The position numbers were made by a program, and so were the translations under genes. This document shows positions 19,567 through 32,331 of a DNA stretch of 64,000 bases, one piece after another. The notes below the pieces were generated by a model. That model saw only the letters and a list, made by a program, of their open reading frames with translations. It ran no database searches and was not told the origin of the DNA. Source of the stretch: Strongylocentrotus droebachiensis (taxonomy: Eukaryota > Echinodermata > Echinoidea > Camarodonta > Strongylocentrotidae); assembly GCA_035222895.1 (NCBI GenBank), contig JAVYIG010000097.1, forward strand, positions 372,001 to 436,000, read 5' to 3'. Position 1 is the stretch's first letter. Each line of letters begins with the position of its first letter.

Positions 19567-22500
19567 ATAATTATCATTGCAGCATGAGCTAATTCAAGAT
19601 TTTGTTTAGAATCTGAGACAAAGATACCCGATCCCTAATAAGGATGATGGATAAATAGTGATTGGCATCGAATTGATGAAAATAAAAGTAGATTGATAAT
19701 TAACTCGATATTACATCCGTCTTAAAAGAAATTTGGTTGGTTGTGTAACACTCGAAAGAAAACCATTTTTGAAAACAGACAACGAAATACGCCACATAAA
19801 CCAATATCAAGGTAAACTGTACTCCATTGGAAGAAGAAAAAGAAAATTAAAAAATAAACCGTTATTGGACAACTTTCCTCATTAAGAACCAACGGTTTAA
19901 ACCAAGAAATTAAGTGCGCCTAGATATATTGCATAACACTATACTTAATCGGCCTATGACCTCAATTTTCAGTCGATATGGATATCGTATAGGAACACTT
20001 TATGGTCCAAACACAGGAAATTTGTTTTCCGTTGGAATTGTGAGATTAGTAAATACAATACAAATGCCTACTTCTCTACCTACCGCGATTCTTATTTAAC
20101 ATGTTTAATCGTGCATATAAACTAAAATGAAAGAAAGAGATGTGTCTAGTTACCAATTTATACCACTATGGAACTATATTGTATTCAGTGCTAGAAAAAT
20201 CCTCTCCCTCTCTCCTGGAATCCGTGATAAGTTCATTACAATCTCAAATAAAGCTGGAAAAATACACCGCAGGACACACTTTACGTGACTAAAGCGTCTA
20301 GGGGCCAAGGTTTGTATAGTCCTGTGTTTCACGAGCTACGTATTAATAACCTTCAGAAAATATAATGAAATTCTTAACTGGGGTAACGAAATAATCCTTT
20401 TCGTGGGGTTTTTATAGTTAAGAAACCGAAGCATCTACTCTAGATCCACGTGTCCCTGTATATGAGCCTTTTAACTCCTACTGTATGATGTAAATGAAAG
20501 TGCAGGTTGAGGAATGTCCATTTACATTCAATTTAGCCGCATTTATGTATATCCATATTTTCCCTTCGTCAAACATCTATGACTCGGAATAACGGAATAC
20601 ACTATAGTAAGAGGAGTGTCTACAACAATTTATTGCTTTTCATTTGGCATTGGAATGATTAAAAGACAATCATTCTGATCATAATGGTAAATATAGCTGT
20701 GCCAATTATTTATGTTGTGCCAACAAATGATTTGTTTTGGAACTGACAAATTTGTCACTCCGTCTAGAATAATGTTATAGATCAGGAATATATATAGGGA
20801 TTCATAAATACACCTTGGGTCGTGGAAGGCTTTTATCATAAACGGACACCTGTCAGTGACTATTTTTTTTTTGCGCGTCACCATTATTACACAACCTCCT
20901 TCCGGACAGAACACTTTCATCGAGTTTGCAAAAATATTTGAAATATAATCATTTTAAATTTTCCTTTAATAGCTAGGTGGGTCTGTGCGCGGTAGTGTAT
21001 CACGCGCGTATGGAAACACACGTGTATGTGTGTGTAGGGACGTGTGTGGGGTGGGTGTGTGGGTGTGGGGTCGGAAAGTATGGATTTATGTGTGTCTCAT
21101 TTGTTTCGTTTCGGGCTTTTGTCCAGCTTCTTCTAATAGGGAAGATCGTATATGTTTAATCTTACATTTAACATCCTTAACTGGAAGAAAAGAGCATGGA
21201 CATAAATTGTCTGCCATATTCATATATTTGTATTTTTGGCGGGAGCTGTACAGACGGTTGAACCCGCGAGATTGGAAAAGTATGTTGGGATAAAATCAAT
21301 ACCTAATAAACCTTGGCTGTTTCTATTCCTCCATCAACACAAAAACATTGACATCATTTCTCCCAGAAATCGATCGTCCTGTAATAACTCGACGCAGTCA
21401 AACGCGTATGGAGAATACAAAACACGAAATTTAGCTGAAAATAATTTGTTTACGAATTGCGAATTATTGGTTTTTGTTTGATTTTCGTGCAGTGGCAGAA
21501 GGTAAAGTGGTAGGAAAAAAATATTTTGATACTGTTTTCAGCATCAGCAAAATCTTTTTAAAAGTGTGAACATGAGTGGGAGAGGGACGAGAGAAAGTAT
21601 GAAAAAGTAGAATTTATGAGAGACAGAAACTGGCCTGTATGTTAAATAGTTGTATACCTTGATATTACAAATTTGGAAATGAATCTTTATTTGATGAACC
21701 CTTTAAAAAGGCACTTTAAAATATGGAGAGTCTTTTGTTTTACTGAAAAGGGAAGATATTGACTGAGCAAACAGTAAACCGAGGCCTGGTGTTATCAACC
21801 CTGTTCCATTTGTTTTAGTGTTCTATTTCTTCCATGGTAGGTATGTATATTGTACAGTCTTAAACATTTTGTATGTAGGATCTATGCTAGGAGTTATTTT
21901 GGAAAGACTAAAACATTAGCATCTGCGTCAATACACTTCAAATCGCCCAGTCGATCAATACTACAATATTTCGATTGCAGCAATAGGCCCTGAAATTAGG
22001 CTAAATATGACCGGCCATATATCCTCTGACTGTTTGACTTGTTTGCGTTCATATTCAATAAATTTAAAACGCATAATTCACAGTGACACTAAATCGGGTA
22101 GGGTTTATCATAAATGATTCCATATCTATACCACCGAGTAATCATACGTATAATCAAATTTGATTTCCAATATTACAAAGAAAACTCATTGCTATCTTCA
22201 ACAATCAAATCATAACTAAGTACTATAACAAAGAAAAAAACGCACACACATTGAAAACACATCGAGGAAACGATGACTTTAATAAATTCATTAAGTTGAC
22301 GAAATGCTGATGATTCCCTTTAAGTTTGATAGTGCCACCTCATCCTCCCTCGCAGGAGCCCAGGGTGTGAGAAGGGCTAGATGGTGAGAAACAAGGCTTG
22401 GACACTACCAACACCTACCGTCACATTAAACCACCATCAATTAAATTAACCTTTTTGCTATCTTCCCCTGCTCAAATATTTCTCTTCACCTTAAACTTCC

Positions 22501-25259
22501 ACCTCCCTGGTCTGTTACAAGAAATGGTGGAGCTACGGTAGGCTGAAATTTGAACGACACTTATAATCTTTCATGGCCGTCCCCTGTGATCGGGTAATGT
22601 CATTACACAATCAAATAAAGCAAATTCTACAGCAATGGCATAGTCTACATCCAAGGCTTGATAATTGTACAACACTATCCTTCATGGCCTATACAGAATA
22701 CATTCGAGACAGCAATGTCTTGTTAATATAGTATTTTCATCTGGATTTATCTTAAGTAAGAAGGATACATCTTTTTAAAATTCGTGTTATTAAGCAAAGG
22801 GGTAACATATTGATAAATAGTACTATGGAAAGATTTGTATGAAGTTAGTTGTAAAGCAATACGCCTGAGTATGAGTCTAGGGGCTACTATGAAATTACTG
22901 TACGACTTCATATTAACGGTACTCTAAAACGGAGGCGCCGAAAAAGCGTGTATTAAATACTGAAACGGGAAACTATAAATTAGTCGATCGGAATGTCATT
23001 CTTAATGTAATGTTAGTCTGGACAACCAACTGTGAATATCAGATTGACTCGTAAAATCGCAGTTTTCTTCTTTTAAAGCATGAGGAAGGGATATGACATC
23101 CAAAATACATGTCAATGTACACCGCAAGGTTGGCACAAATTGAGAAACTCTTTCAACTTCATTATCTAAAAGTAAGTGTACTTATAAAATAAAGACCTAT
23201 AAGTCTTTTAAATGTTCAGAATAAAAGTTATTATTAATATATGTTAAAATGAAGTATGACTTTAACTTTGCAAACAGAAGCCTCAGTATTGAAAGAAAAA
23301 TACATTCAAAAATAAAAATGAAAAACCAGGTCACCCCAATGCAATGCCATTCGTCATGGACTTACAGACAGTATATCCTATTTATAAACGGAGAATGAGA
23401 ATTGCCTCTTTTGAACAAAAGCGACGCAGAGCAATGAAGATCAAGCTCTGATATGCATGCAGCAAAACAGTTGAGTCAAATGCAAGTGGACGCCATCCCA
23501 TAACAAGCGGAAGACAAGTATTAAACTTGACAGTTTTACAGCTGCCGATGACATGTCTTTGGTTGCGCAATACATATGTTTTATTCCCCTCCCGATTTAT
23601 CAAATATGATATGATCTCGACATTCAGATAACAAACAGGGAGGATTTGACCTTCCCGATTTATTTATCATGTGCCACTCATGCTTCAAGTTTATAGAGTT
23701 TCAGGAGGACAGGGGTAATGCGAGGATGTTTTTCAAGGGTACATGACTACACCGCTAGGGAGACACAGCACTCAACTGCACCCCGAAATGTGTTGCTATC
23801 CTAAATTTGAGGGAGCAAATGGTGACTGAAATAAAATGCTGTTTTAATCTTTTTATAAGGAAGAAGACTTTTTGTTGAGGTGCCTCAATTTCGTTGTTGC
23901 GGTTCCCGTATTTTATCATCTTTCAATTTCTGTCCGTTTATCTATATGTGCGTGTCTTAATGCTTATGTCTGTACGTGTGTACATATGCCTAGTCCTGTC
24001 TTCGTGTACACGTGTATGTAAATGATAACTTTGAAGCGGGTCCCTTGGGTGCAAAGTAGTCCTACAATTGAATCAGCGTCTTCATCTGGCTAGCTCTACC
24101 ATGGAGGTCTTCGACCGGATAGATGAGCTGCCGAGCACACGATCGGTGTACTGAATAATGAAACGGAATAAGATCAATCAAATTTACACCAAGAACGCAA
24201 GCACCTGTGGAGTAGCGACGGGGGAAGGGGCAGCTCCACCCCCTCCCCAAAATCCAATGACTAAAATATCAAAGACAAACAAAAATAAGAATCCAAATAA
24301 ATGTGGATGAGGTGGAAAGAAAGACAGGAGGGGTGTTGAACGAACCCCCTTGTCTTCATAACACTATCCAGATCCATCGCTCTGCTCGCTCACACTTTAC
24401 CAGTGGCCACCCTCCCGCATGAGTTAACTCAAGCTATGTGTTTGACAATCATAATGTCTTTAAGGTACGATTCAAAGTATTTTACCAATAGTCCCATGTT
24501 CAGTTATTTCTAATCCAATATGCTTCTCAAGTACTGATATCTTTATTAGGTTGGCTTTTCCATTCGTTTTTTCTTTATTCCTCCTGATGATGCCTACTCC
24601 CCTAACTTATATTTTCCACTCCCGATCTTAAACTTGTTGATATTAGTTCTTATTCTTCTTTAAACTCACTCCTCACTATTATTTAGAAAGGATTAGTGTA
24701 AAGTAAACATACTCTCTTGAAACAAATTTCCTTTAGCAGTAATCTGATAGATGAAGTATTAGTTAGTTATTTATTTAGATATCTTGAATGTTAATCGGTT
24801 ATCAATCACTTAATAAATTCTTATTTCTGTTGGTTATTTCCAGAACTCTGAGACAGACATGCTTTATGAATATTAGATAACTTACATTCCTTGAAGATTT
24901 ATAAAGGTATATAGACCCTGTTATCCCGGAAAACACATGTCGAAATACCTTATATTTTGTCTTTTATCAACCCCTTCCACCATGTCCTATTATGACGTAT
25001 ATGATCAATTTAACCGTAGCTTGTAACATGAATAAAATGTGTTTGACTTGAACCCATAAATCACGCACAGCCACTGCATACATGCAGTCAGTTAATGCTG
25101 ACTGTCATCGTTTTCTGCCTTTGGGGCGGTCCATTCCTATAGATAGTAGTTGGAAGTATTGTGGAGCCCCTATTTGTCATTTTCCATGACGTCTTTTCAA
25201 GAAATTTCTGTGGCAACCGTATGTCCCAAAATATACATGCGATAACTTTTGGAACTCGA
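19567..25259. other. Long non-coding region
   Basis: About 5.7 kb of AT-rich single-copy sequence. It holds a GT/GGGT-rich patch at 21021-21075 and otherwise random-looking open frames of 60-100 codons (for example 20630-20920 minus, 20985-21293 plus, 21236-21481 plus). No exon, RNA gene or named repeat was recognised. The segment 24180-24400 has C/G runs and an AGATCCATCGCTC string that might be a very old hAT relic. Confidence 0.4.
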
Positions 25260-25455
25260 TGGCAGCACTGTGGTGTATTGGTAAATACTGTGGTATATTG
25301 ATTTTCAAAGGAGAGGTCCTGGATTCGGTCCTTGCTGTGTGCATTTATCCTCTAGACAAGGTGTTTCCTTTACATTTACCCAGGTTTAAATGCGTAAAAT
25401 ATTGGAGAAATATTGGTTGAAGGGCCTTCATAAAAGGATGAGGCTACCCTAACTA
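25260..25455 (+). mobile_element. tRNA-derived SINE
   Basis: The head resembles a tRNA gene: GTGGTGTATTGGTAAATACTG (A-box region, 25270 onward) and, about 45 bp later, GGATTCGGTCC (25321-25331), a near-match to the pol III B box GGTTCGANTCC. The body continues with ACAAGGTGTTTCCTTTACATTTACCCAGG, like the AAGGC-GTTTACCCACATT segment of tRNA-SINEs, and ends AGGCTACCCTAACTAAACAA. It is followed directly by an (ATT)n tail. The order of tRNA head, body and A/T-rich tail on the plus strand is that of a complete but diverged SINE. Confidence 0.65.
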
Positions 25456-25585
25456 AACAATTCATTATTTGTATTATTGTTATCATTATTGTTATTAGAA
25501 GTAGTATTATAATAACAATTATTATCTTTATTATTATTGTTATTATATTATCATTATAATTATTATTATTAATATTATTATTCTG
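25456..25585. repeat. (ATT)n / (TTA)n imperfect microsatellite, SINE tail
   Basis: About 130 bp of ATT, TTG and TTA triplets adjoining the SINE body. It probably grew from the SINE's 3' tail. Confidence 0.7.
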
Positions 25586-27382
25586 AATGATATATGTCTT
25601 ACTTTAATGACTGATCGAAAATTTCAAGCCAAATGATTCAAATTCGTTAAAAAAATAAAATCAGATTCCTGTTGGTCAATTTCATTTTTAAGTACGAGAG
25701 CACCTGGATTAATCTCTAGAAAGGCCGGAATAGTAGGGAAATAGTTTCTTTATTCTACACCCAGTACGGGATTGTGGTGAAAGCATAATTTTATCAAAAA
25801 ATATTCCAGATAGACAACGTCGCTGTCCTAATTTGAGGTGACGGTTGCCTGAATATTGGTGATATAAAACATTACGGAGGAAAGGAGGGGTGGGCTGAAG
25901 CATCCTCCTCACGCCTCTTACGGCTATTTGATTACATAACAGTTTAAGAAAATCCAACGACAACTTATAGCATGGTGGAACGTCCAACCTAATTATGTAT
26001 CTTTTCGTTGCATTGTAAAAATGAAAATGATAACAAAAATACGAGTGGCTTAAAACATAAACACCGACGTAGCCAATTTGGTCGTTATTTAAAACAATGC
26101 ACATATTAAACGTAGCATAAGCTGCTTTTCACGAGGTCTTAAAATGTCTACATTATCAAGAGGACAACTTCTCTTTTTCACAAGGCCCGCTAAGAATTAC
26201 AAAACGCTTGACGTCAGACCCGGTGCATTTCAAAGATTACTTTCGTGACAGTGATATACCAATGATAGCCAGACCTCAACGGTTTACCTACATGTATACG
26301 TTGCAAACATTTTATCCGGATTTGCTGAAGGATGATGTTTGTCAGTAGCTGGAGCGAAAGGAAGGAGTGTGTACTCTCAAATCAAGCACGCCATCTTGCG
26401 GATGCCATGCATGGACCCGACACATTAACAGATTGCACCAATACGGAGAGAGAGGAGGGAAAATAACGTCGCTTCTCATTCGTAGAAAGTGATTTACCAT
26501 AGTCCAGTATGTTGGCAGCCACGGAGGGTTGAGAACGCCCAGCTTCGCAGATTCGAACAAACGACAGAATTCTCTCGTTCGCGTGTTTTTTTTCCTTCAC
26601 GATAATATCTTCAATTTTGTTTAGCAGCCACCATCAAGAAGGAAACGGCACAGTGTATTTTGTTGCTGTTGTTGTATATAATGCATAGGAAGTGTTTAAC
26701 TGATTTCTAAGATATAGTATTGACGGCTTTGATAGATGTACCGGCATATAAAGATTGTGTATATGAGTGCTTGATTTCCATTGCACAGGAATTTTCCACG
26801 TGAGTGAACGATGACGGATCAAAGTGCGATATAACAAAAGATTCTCCGCTTCGTTTCTCTATCAATAACAGATGCCATTGATCACCACAAAACACTTGAT
26901 TGGCTAAAGTATTGAAGTAAAGCGAAATATGTGGAAAATCGACAATAAAGTAAAGGAATACAAGTCACGTCATGTTACCTTGCTAATAAATGCTGTTCAT
27001 AACCGTAAGTCTGCATGACGGAGGCAGTACTTTTGTTTTTCATGCTGAAAAGTAACTCTAATCCATTATCTCTGCAGGGATACTAACGGATGATTAGTTC
27101 TCATACAATGGGAGTGAGGCCGCAGCAAGAGGAGTGCAAGGACTGGCGACTGGGCGGCGGTACCTGAAGCTCGGCTTGCTTTTGCTATCAGGATTCTACT
27201 CGGAAGTACTGCACGTACTGCTCTAATGATAGTGCTATACATGTAAAGCTTATATTTCTTTTAGTTAAACACATTATCGGAGTCAGTCAACATGCCATGC
27301 CGACTATTACGAATCATCCCATGGCACTTCATGCAATTTAGTTATTTCTAAAGGATAAAACATCTCATTTTAATCTGCTAAT
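25586..27382. other. Region upstream of the glutamate receptor exon (possible promoter and 5' UTR)
   Basis: No coding exon was recognised. Composition becomes slightly less AT-rich near 27100-27220 (GAGTGAGGCCGCAGCAAGAGG, CGACTGGGCGGCGGTACC). This may belong to the 5' untranslated region or promoter of the gene that starts at 27383. No convincing TATA box or initiator can be assigned, and an upstream non-coding exon is possible. Confidence 0.35.
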
Positions 27383-27892
27383 ATGAAAATGCATGGTATC
27401 AGGAGATGGACACCGGCCTCTGATGGAACAACATTATGTCTAACGCTTTTAACCTTTCTCATCGTATATTCCATCAAATCCTGCTCGTGTCAAAGTGTCG
27501 AAAGAGTCGAGCTTCCAGGGGATGTGATACTCGGGGGACTCTTCCCCGTTCACGAGAATGGCGTCCATGGATGCGGCCAGTTCGACCTGGGCGGGTACCA
27601 GAGGCTTGAAGCGATGGTGTACGCCCTGCAGAAGATCAACAACGACCGTAACCTGCTGCCTGGAATAGCTGTCGGTGCTGTTATACTTGATACTTGCAGT
27701 AGGGATACTTATGCTTTGGAACAGGCTATGGATTTTGTGGCGTCTACAACGAACAGGATAGATTTGGACGCGTTTACCTGCCCAAATGGAAGCAAGCCTG
27801 ATTACGTGGCGCCTCAGCCAACGGTTGCCGTTGTGGGAGCAGCAGCTAGTCCGGTATCTAGCATGGTTGCTAATATACTGCGACTTTTTAAG
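27383..27892 (+). CDS. Metabotropic glutamate receptor, first coding exon (170 codons)
   Basis: N-terminal exon of a class C GPCR that senses extracellular glutamate and signals through G proteins at the plasma membrane. Residues 17-36 form a hydrophobic signal peptide ending near SCSC. From residue 45, GDVILGGLFPVH, YQRLEAMVYALQKIN, LLPGI and ILDTCSRDTYALEQ match lobe 1 of the venus-flytrap domain. C64 and C105 sit at the positions of the conserved disulfide. R74 aligns with the glutamate-contacting arginine (R78 of mammalian mGluR1) and S156 with mGluR1 S165. An NGS sequon lies at 135-137. The end, VGAAASPVSSMVANILRLFK, resembles group III receptors (mGluR4/7/8), while ILDTCSRDTYALEQ is shared with mGluR3. 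The exon stops in phase 0 at AAG/GTAAGC, and to my knowledge vertebrate group III genes split near this lysine. An in-frame TAA at 27371 supports this start; a second ATG lies two codons on. The rest of the receptor (about 700 residues) was not found in the window. Confidence 0.93.
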
Positions 27893-27898
27893 GTAAGC
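27890..27898 (+). other. 5' splice donor of the receptor exon
   Basis: AAG/GTAAGC matches the U1 consensus at nearly every position. Homology to the receptor family stops exactly here; the frame continues only as VSQIK before a stop, where relatives continue IPQISY-like. Confidence 0.9.
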
Positions 27899-30127
27899 CA
27901 AATAAAATGAAAAATGTATAATGTGGTATTATGGTATGAGGGGAATAATGGGTGCAATAGATTGCTTATCTAAACCCTTATCAGTTGGCTGAATGGGGAC
28001 GAAGATAAGAAAACTTTTCATAAATATTTTATGGCATCTTGGGCACGCTCCTGGACATTTAGGAGCACATTTTCTGAATTTATTGTAACTATGACCGATT
28101 GAGTGGTATGCAGTTATCAGAAAGCAAAGCATGTTTGCACTGATGTGAATCTCGGATAAGCAACAGGTACACTTATCTTGTATCGGCTTAATTACGATGT
28201 TTGCATGAAAACTAGCGCTGTGTGCTGATATCAACTGCTTAATACCCATATCAGAATCTAAATACTACGCCTTCCTTGTTGGTGGTAAACAAAACTGCTA
28301 ACTCAGGAGTAATGTTCTTTTTTTGTGACACTAACCTTTGGTGATTTTGATCGGACATACATGGACTTATAAACAAAATCCGTTAACAACTCTAATAACC
28401 AGGCACTCAAAGAAAAGAAACGAGAGTGTTTAACACAAAGAAAGACAAAATGAACACCGATGTATAAAGAGGCCATGGCTAACACATTTTAACTGACATC
28501 TCCCTGCACATTAACTGACATCTCCCTGCACATACTTAAAATCCATTTATGTGTTCTTTACGTTAATGGCCGTTTCTATTTCTTTGGTTTCATCAATGAT
28601 TACCGGTGTAAATGGAAACGGGCATTGTTTGTAATGGGGTTAATAGGCTTGTAAAGGGGGCCAAGCTGGTTAATAAGGGGCCATATAAGGTTATCTCTGT
28701 AAACCACATACTAACGGACATATTTCATTCTGGGGGAGACAGAGAGAGAGAGAGAGAGACAGTCAGAGAAATAGGAGGAGAGAGAAAGAGAGAGAGAGCG
28801 AGAGAAGGTATTGAGTCGTAAGCTATAGGTAAAGTGGTTCTGTTAAAACTCGGCTGAAGAGTTCTAAGAAACGAAAGCAGCAACAACAACAACAACTTTT
28901 TTTTTTTGGTATCAGAATGAATCTTTTTAGCGTATACTATAGCACACTGTTATTTTCGTACATTGGTTAAAATAAACTAAATAAAATTATGTGGTCAAAT
29001 GCATCTATAGTGTGTACTATACGATAACCCTCTTACATTTAAAATATCATATTATATTATATCAAAACTATACATATTTAGATGAACTCTGTCGGAACTT
29101 CGGAAAGATATGATAATGTACGGATATGAATGGATACTTTAAGAGATACAAATTTGATTATAATCTCAACCAGCCCTGGTTTCATGCCGAAAAGATTTTT
29201 TACATACATCAGAAAATAGTCACTGTCATTTCTATCTGTCTCTGTCTCTGTACTCCAGCGAAATCTAGAATGAATAAAATCGTCTATATTCTCTCGCTCC
29301 CTTTCTAGCTTCATGCCACTATCTCACTCTTTTGCCGTTCGATAAGGGAGGGGGACAAGTGCCCCCGGTCACTCCTTAGTTGTACTGTCATATATGGGCT
29401 TATAGTTATAGAGTATCGCTATCATGTCTATTGGACCGGGCCTTTAATCAACCACTGAGGATGGATTGGTAATGGGACTTATCTTAATTCCATCCTTGTT
29501 CAAGCAGCACACTCCATCCTATATTGACAAACATTACTGGCAATGCATAAGACCGATCTCGGTAAATTATTTCAGTTTGTATGTAGCCCATAACTGACTA
29601 TGACTATTATTAGATCATGCCTGGTTAATATAAAAATTAAGAAAAAAAAACACCTTGTATTAAAAGACCAGCCATTCTAAAGATGTAAAACATAACAGAT
29701 GAATGCCCATGCCATTTAAACATCGGAACAATGCTTATCAAAATTGAATTTGATATTTTTAGGGATTTCATCTCTCAGAATTTATCTAAGTTTATACTGA
29801 TGCTTTATCTTCATGGGATGGTACCTCATCAATAGGCTGCAGTTAGGAAAAAACTCTAAATCAATCACCAATTAAGGAGCCCGTAAAACTTGTCTCCATT
29901 TGTTCCTGCCCTTTGTTGGCATAGGGAACATAATTTGGGAGGCCAACAAGAAGTGTGTGCGCGCCGTTACCATGAATTATTTTATGTACTTTGCTAATTT
30001 GCACCAATCGTCTAAACATCCCCTGATGTCAGATAATGCATGTTGCGGTATTCATCATTAAAATCAGAAGCCTTACAGACTGAAATGGCAGTGTCTTACT
30101 ACTATATACCGTCCACTACAGAAGTGA
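27893..30127. other. Probable first intron, proximal part
   Basis: AT-rich non-coding sequence. It contains an exact short direct repeat (TTAACTGACATCTCCCTGCACAT-like unit twice, near 28490-28535) and a (GA)n microsatellite at 28736-28807. Open frames are short and random-looking. Confidence 0.5.
28736..28807. repeat. (GA)n microsatellite
   Basis: About 70 bp of AG repeats with interruptions. Confidence 0.85.
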
Positions 30128-32331
30128 AGGATGATTATAATAGAAAGTCTCTGTTTATCAGTGGGAGATATTCTTGTAGGGTTTCGGCCATATTAAAGCT
30201 GATTGGCTAAGAGGGAAGGGGTACTGCCTGCTTGGTGTTAGGGTTCCAGGTGATTAGGGCAAGGCTGCGAATACAGATGGACAAACAGTTTGAGACCCAA
30301 GGAGAATCCTCGCATAGTTAAAATTTAAAAACAAAGCCAGCCTTGGCTCACAAATTCACTATGGTCTTGTTTGTGTCCCGAATGTCAAAAGAACTCATAA
30401 TTACCATTAAGATATACAGTCATGAATGCTTCAACACTATATACATTATCTACAGGAAACGTTGATCTACCGAGAATGACTTGCATTTTTGTTCTAGGTT
30501 TAACAATCATTTTGAAACCTCAGAATAGAATAGCAGTTTCGAAACATGTATTTCAGACGTCACAAAATTTACTTCCCCATTTGAAATGTTTGACCATTGT
30601 TCTGAACCTCCACCAAAACGGCTAGGATCAACCCTGCATGTTAAAGAGGTAATGGCACTACAATTTTTCATCTACAATGTCGTTTTTATCAGGAACCCAT
30701 AATATATAAGCACTGCTTTTCAATAGGTTCCTCTAATTCTACTTATTTATAATCTATTATACAAATTAAATATCAATGAGACGCGCTCATACCACATGTA
30801 CATTTATATAATTTCTACTTTATATATCTGTCGATATTTTTTGTAAAATTTGGAACAAATAAACTAAAAAAATTCAGCTTCAAGCTTCCTCCTGGAAAAA
30901 GTTTAAGAATTTGATAGAAACATCCTTTTTATTCTCCAAAACCTATCTGATATGTTTGTTATCAATTGAATAATTGATATTTCTATCTTTTCACAACAAA
31001 TATTGCAATGACAAACCAGTGTTTTATAATGTGAAGTAAATGATTATATCAATTGTGTTAAATTTATTATTTTCTGTTTTGAAAAGATTTGTTTCACTTC
31101 TATGTTGTTTCCCTTTTGCGCCTCGAAATAAAAGTTTACATAAACGGCGCCATCCAGATGACTATCATCATCATTGTCATCATCATCATCATCATCATCG
31201 TCATCATTATCATTATTATTGTTATTATTGTTATTTTGATCACCATAACTAAATCTGAAAATAATTAATTATAACATGTGTCACAACATTTAATTTTGTA
31301 CTGAATCATGAAAATTAATATACAATATTATTGATCACACAGTGATATTCACTCATTGTTGTATTTCCATGCTGTACCATACACGTAATAGAATATGCAT
31401 TTCACTTTTATATAATAGCCATACAAGAACATGTACACACGAGACAATTCATGAAACATGATGGAGCCAGATATATACCGTCTAATACAGGTTCAGCATC
31501 ATATATAGAATAATAATGACAAATGAAAAGTAGTGAAGAATGCAGTGCAGAGATCAGATCGATAATAGTGTGTTGATCATGCCGTTCGTTCCACCTGCTA
31601 CCCAGGCCAGCTAACCTTTTACTACAAATAACATGTACAGTGCATATATCAGTTCATATTTGGAAATTGCGTTCTATAAGAACATTTTAATTGTTGGATG
31701 TATGCCGGTGGTATATACACATACATAAAAAAAACAAGTGTCAGCAAACACGCGCACACACTTACACACCCACACGCACAACCTTGATTCCCCACCACGC
31801 CCACATATGGAATATCCTCGGCGCGCAATCCATACGAAGGAATAGACATTTTAATCAATTTGACAGAAAAACGCCATATTACCACTACAACTACTAAATA
31901 TCCATGCGTAACACATACCCATCTGTATGGATTCTTCAATATTAAAGTATGAACAAACCCGACATAGCAAGGTTTTTCGCACGAGAGGTAATGGATGGGT
32001 GTGGTTAATGTTTATCTTTACCAAAGGGATCATAATTATTCTTTTTTGTCTTCTTCTTCTTATACAGACTAAACTGAAAGAAGACATGTCATTAGGAACA
32101 TAAGATCGTGTATTAAAGCCTATGCAACATTGGAGTAACTGCGCTCTTGTGATGATGATTGTTACAACATCCTCTTCTTTATAATCCTCATGACAAATTG
32201 GCAATAATCATTCTTCAAATTTGATATCTCGTCGATTTTTATTTCTTTGATTGAAATCATTAAAATTTCGATTTACAACAACTTATAAAAATGACCGCAC
32301 ATTTATCGACAATGCTAATATAATACAAATA
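30128..32331. repeat. 2.2-kb tandem duplication, copy 1
   Basis: The sequence from AAGGATGATTATAATAG to TAATACAAATA is repeated directly, head to tail, at a constant offset of 2,204 bp (2,205 after a 1-bp indel near the end). All segments I compared within 30,420-32,200 are identical to copy 2, including an imperfect (CAT/ATT)n microsatellite at 31159-31240. It holds only short open frames, duplicated in both copies and unlike any protein I know. It is non-coding as far as I can see and probably intronic. Confidence 0.95.

Noticed and set aside
24180-24400. Possible hAT relic with C/G runs and AGATCCATCGCTC
   Set aside because: Only one doubtful end is present, with several mismatches, and no partner end or target duplication.
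27449-27901. 150-codon minus-strand frame opposite the receptor exon
   Set aside because: It is a shadow of the conserved plus-strand exon and has no protein similarity of its own.
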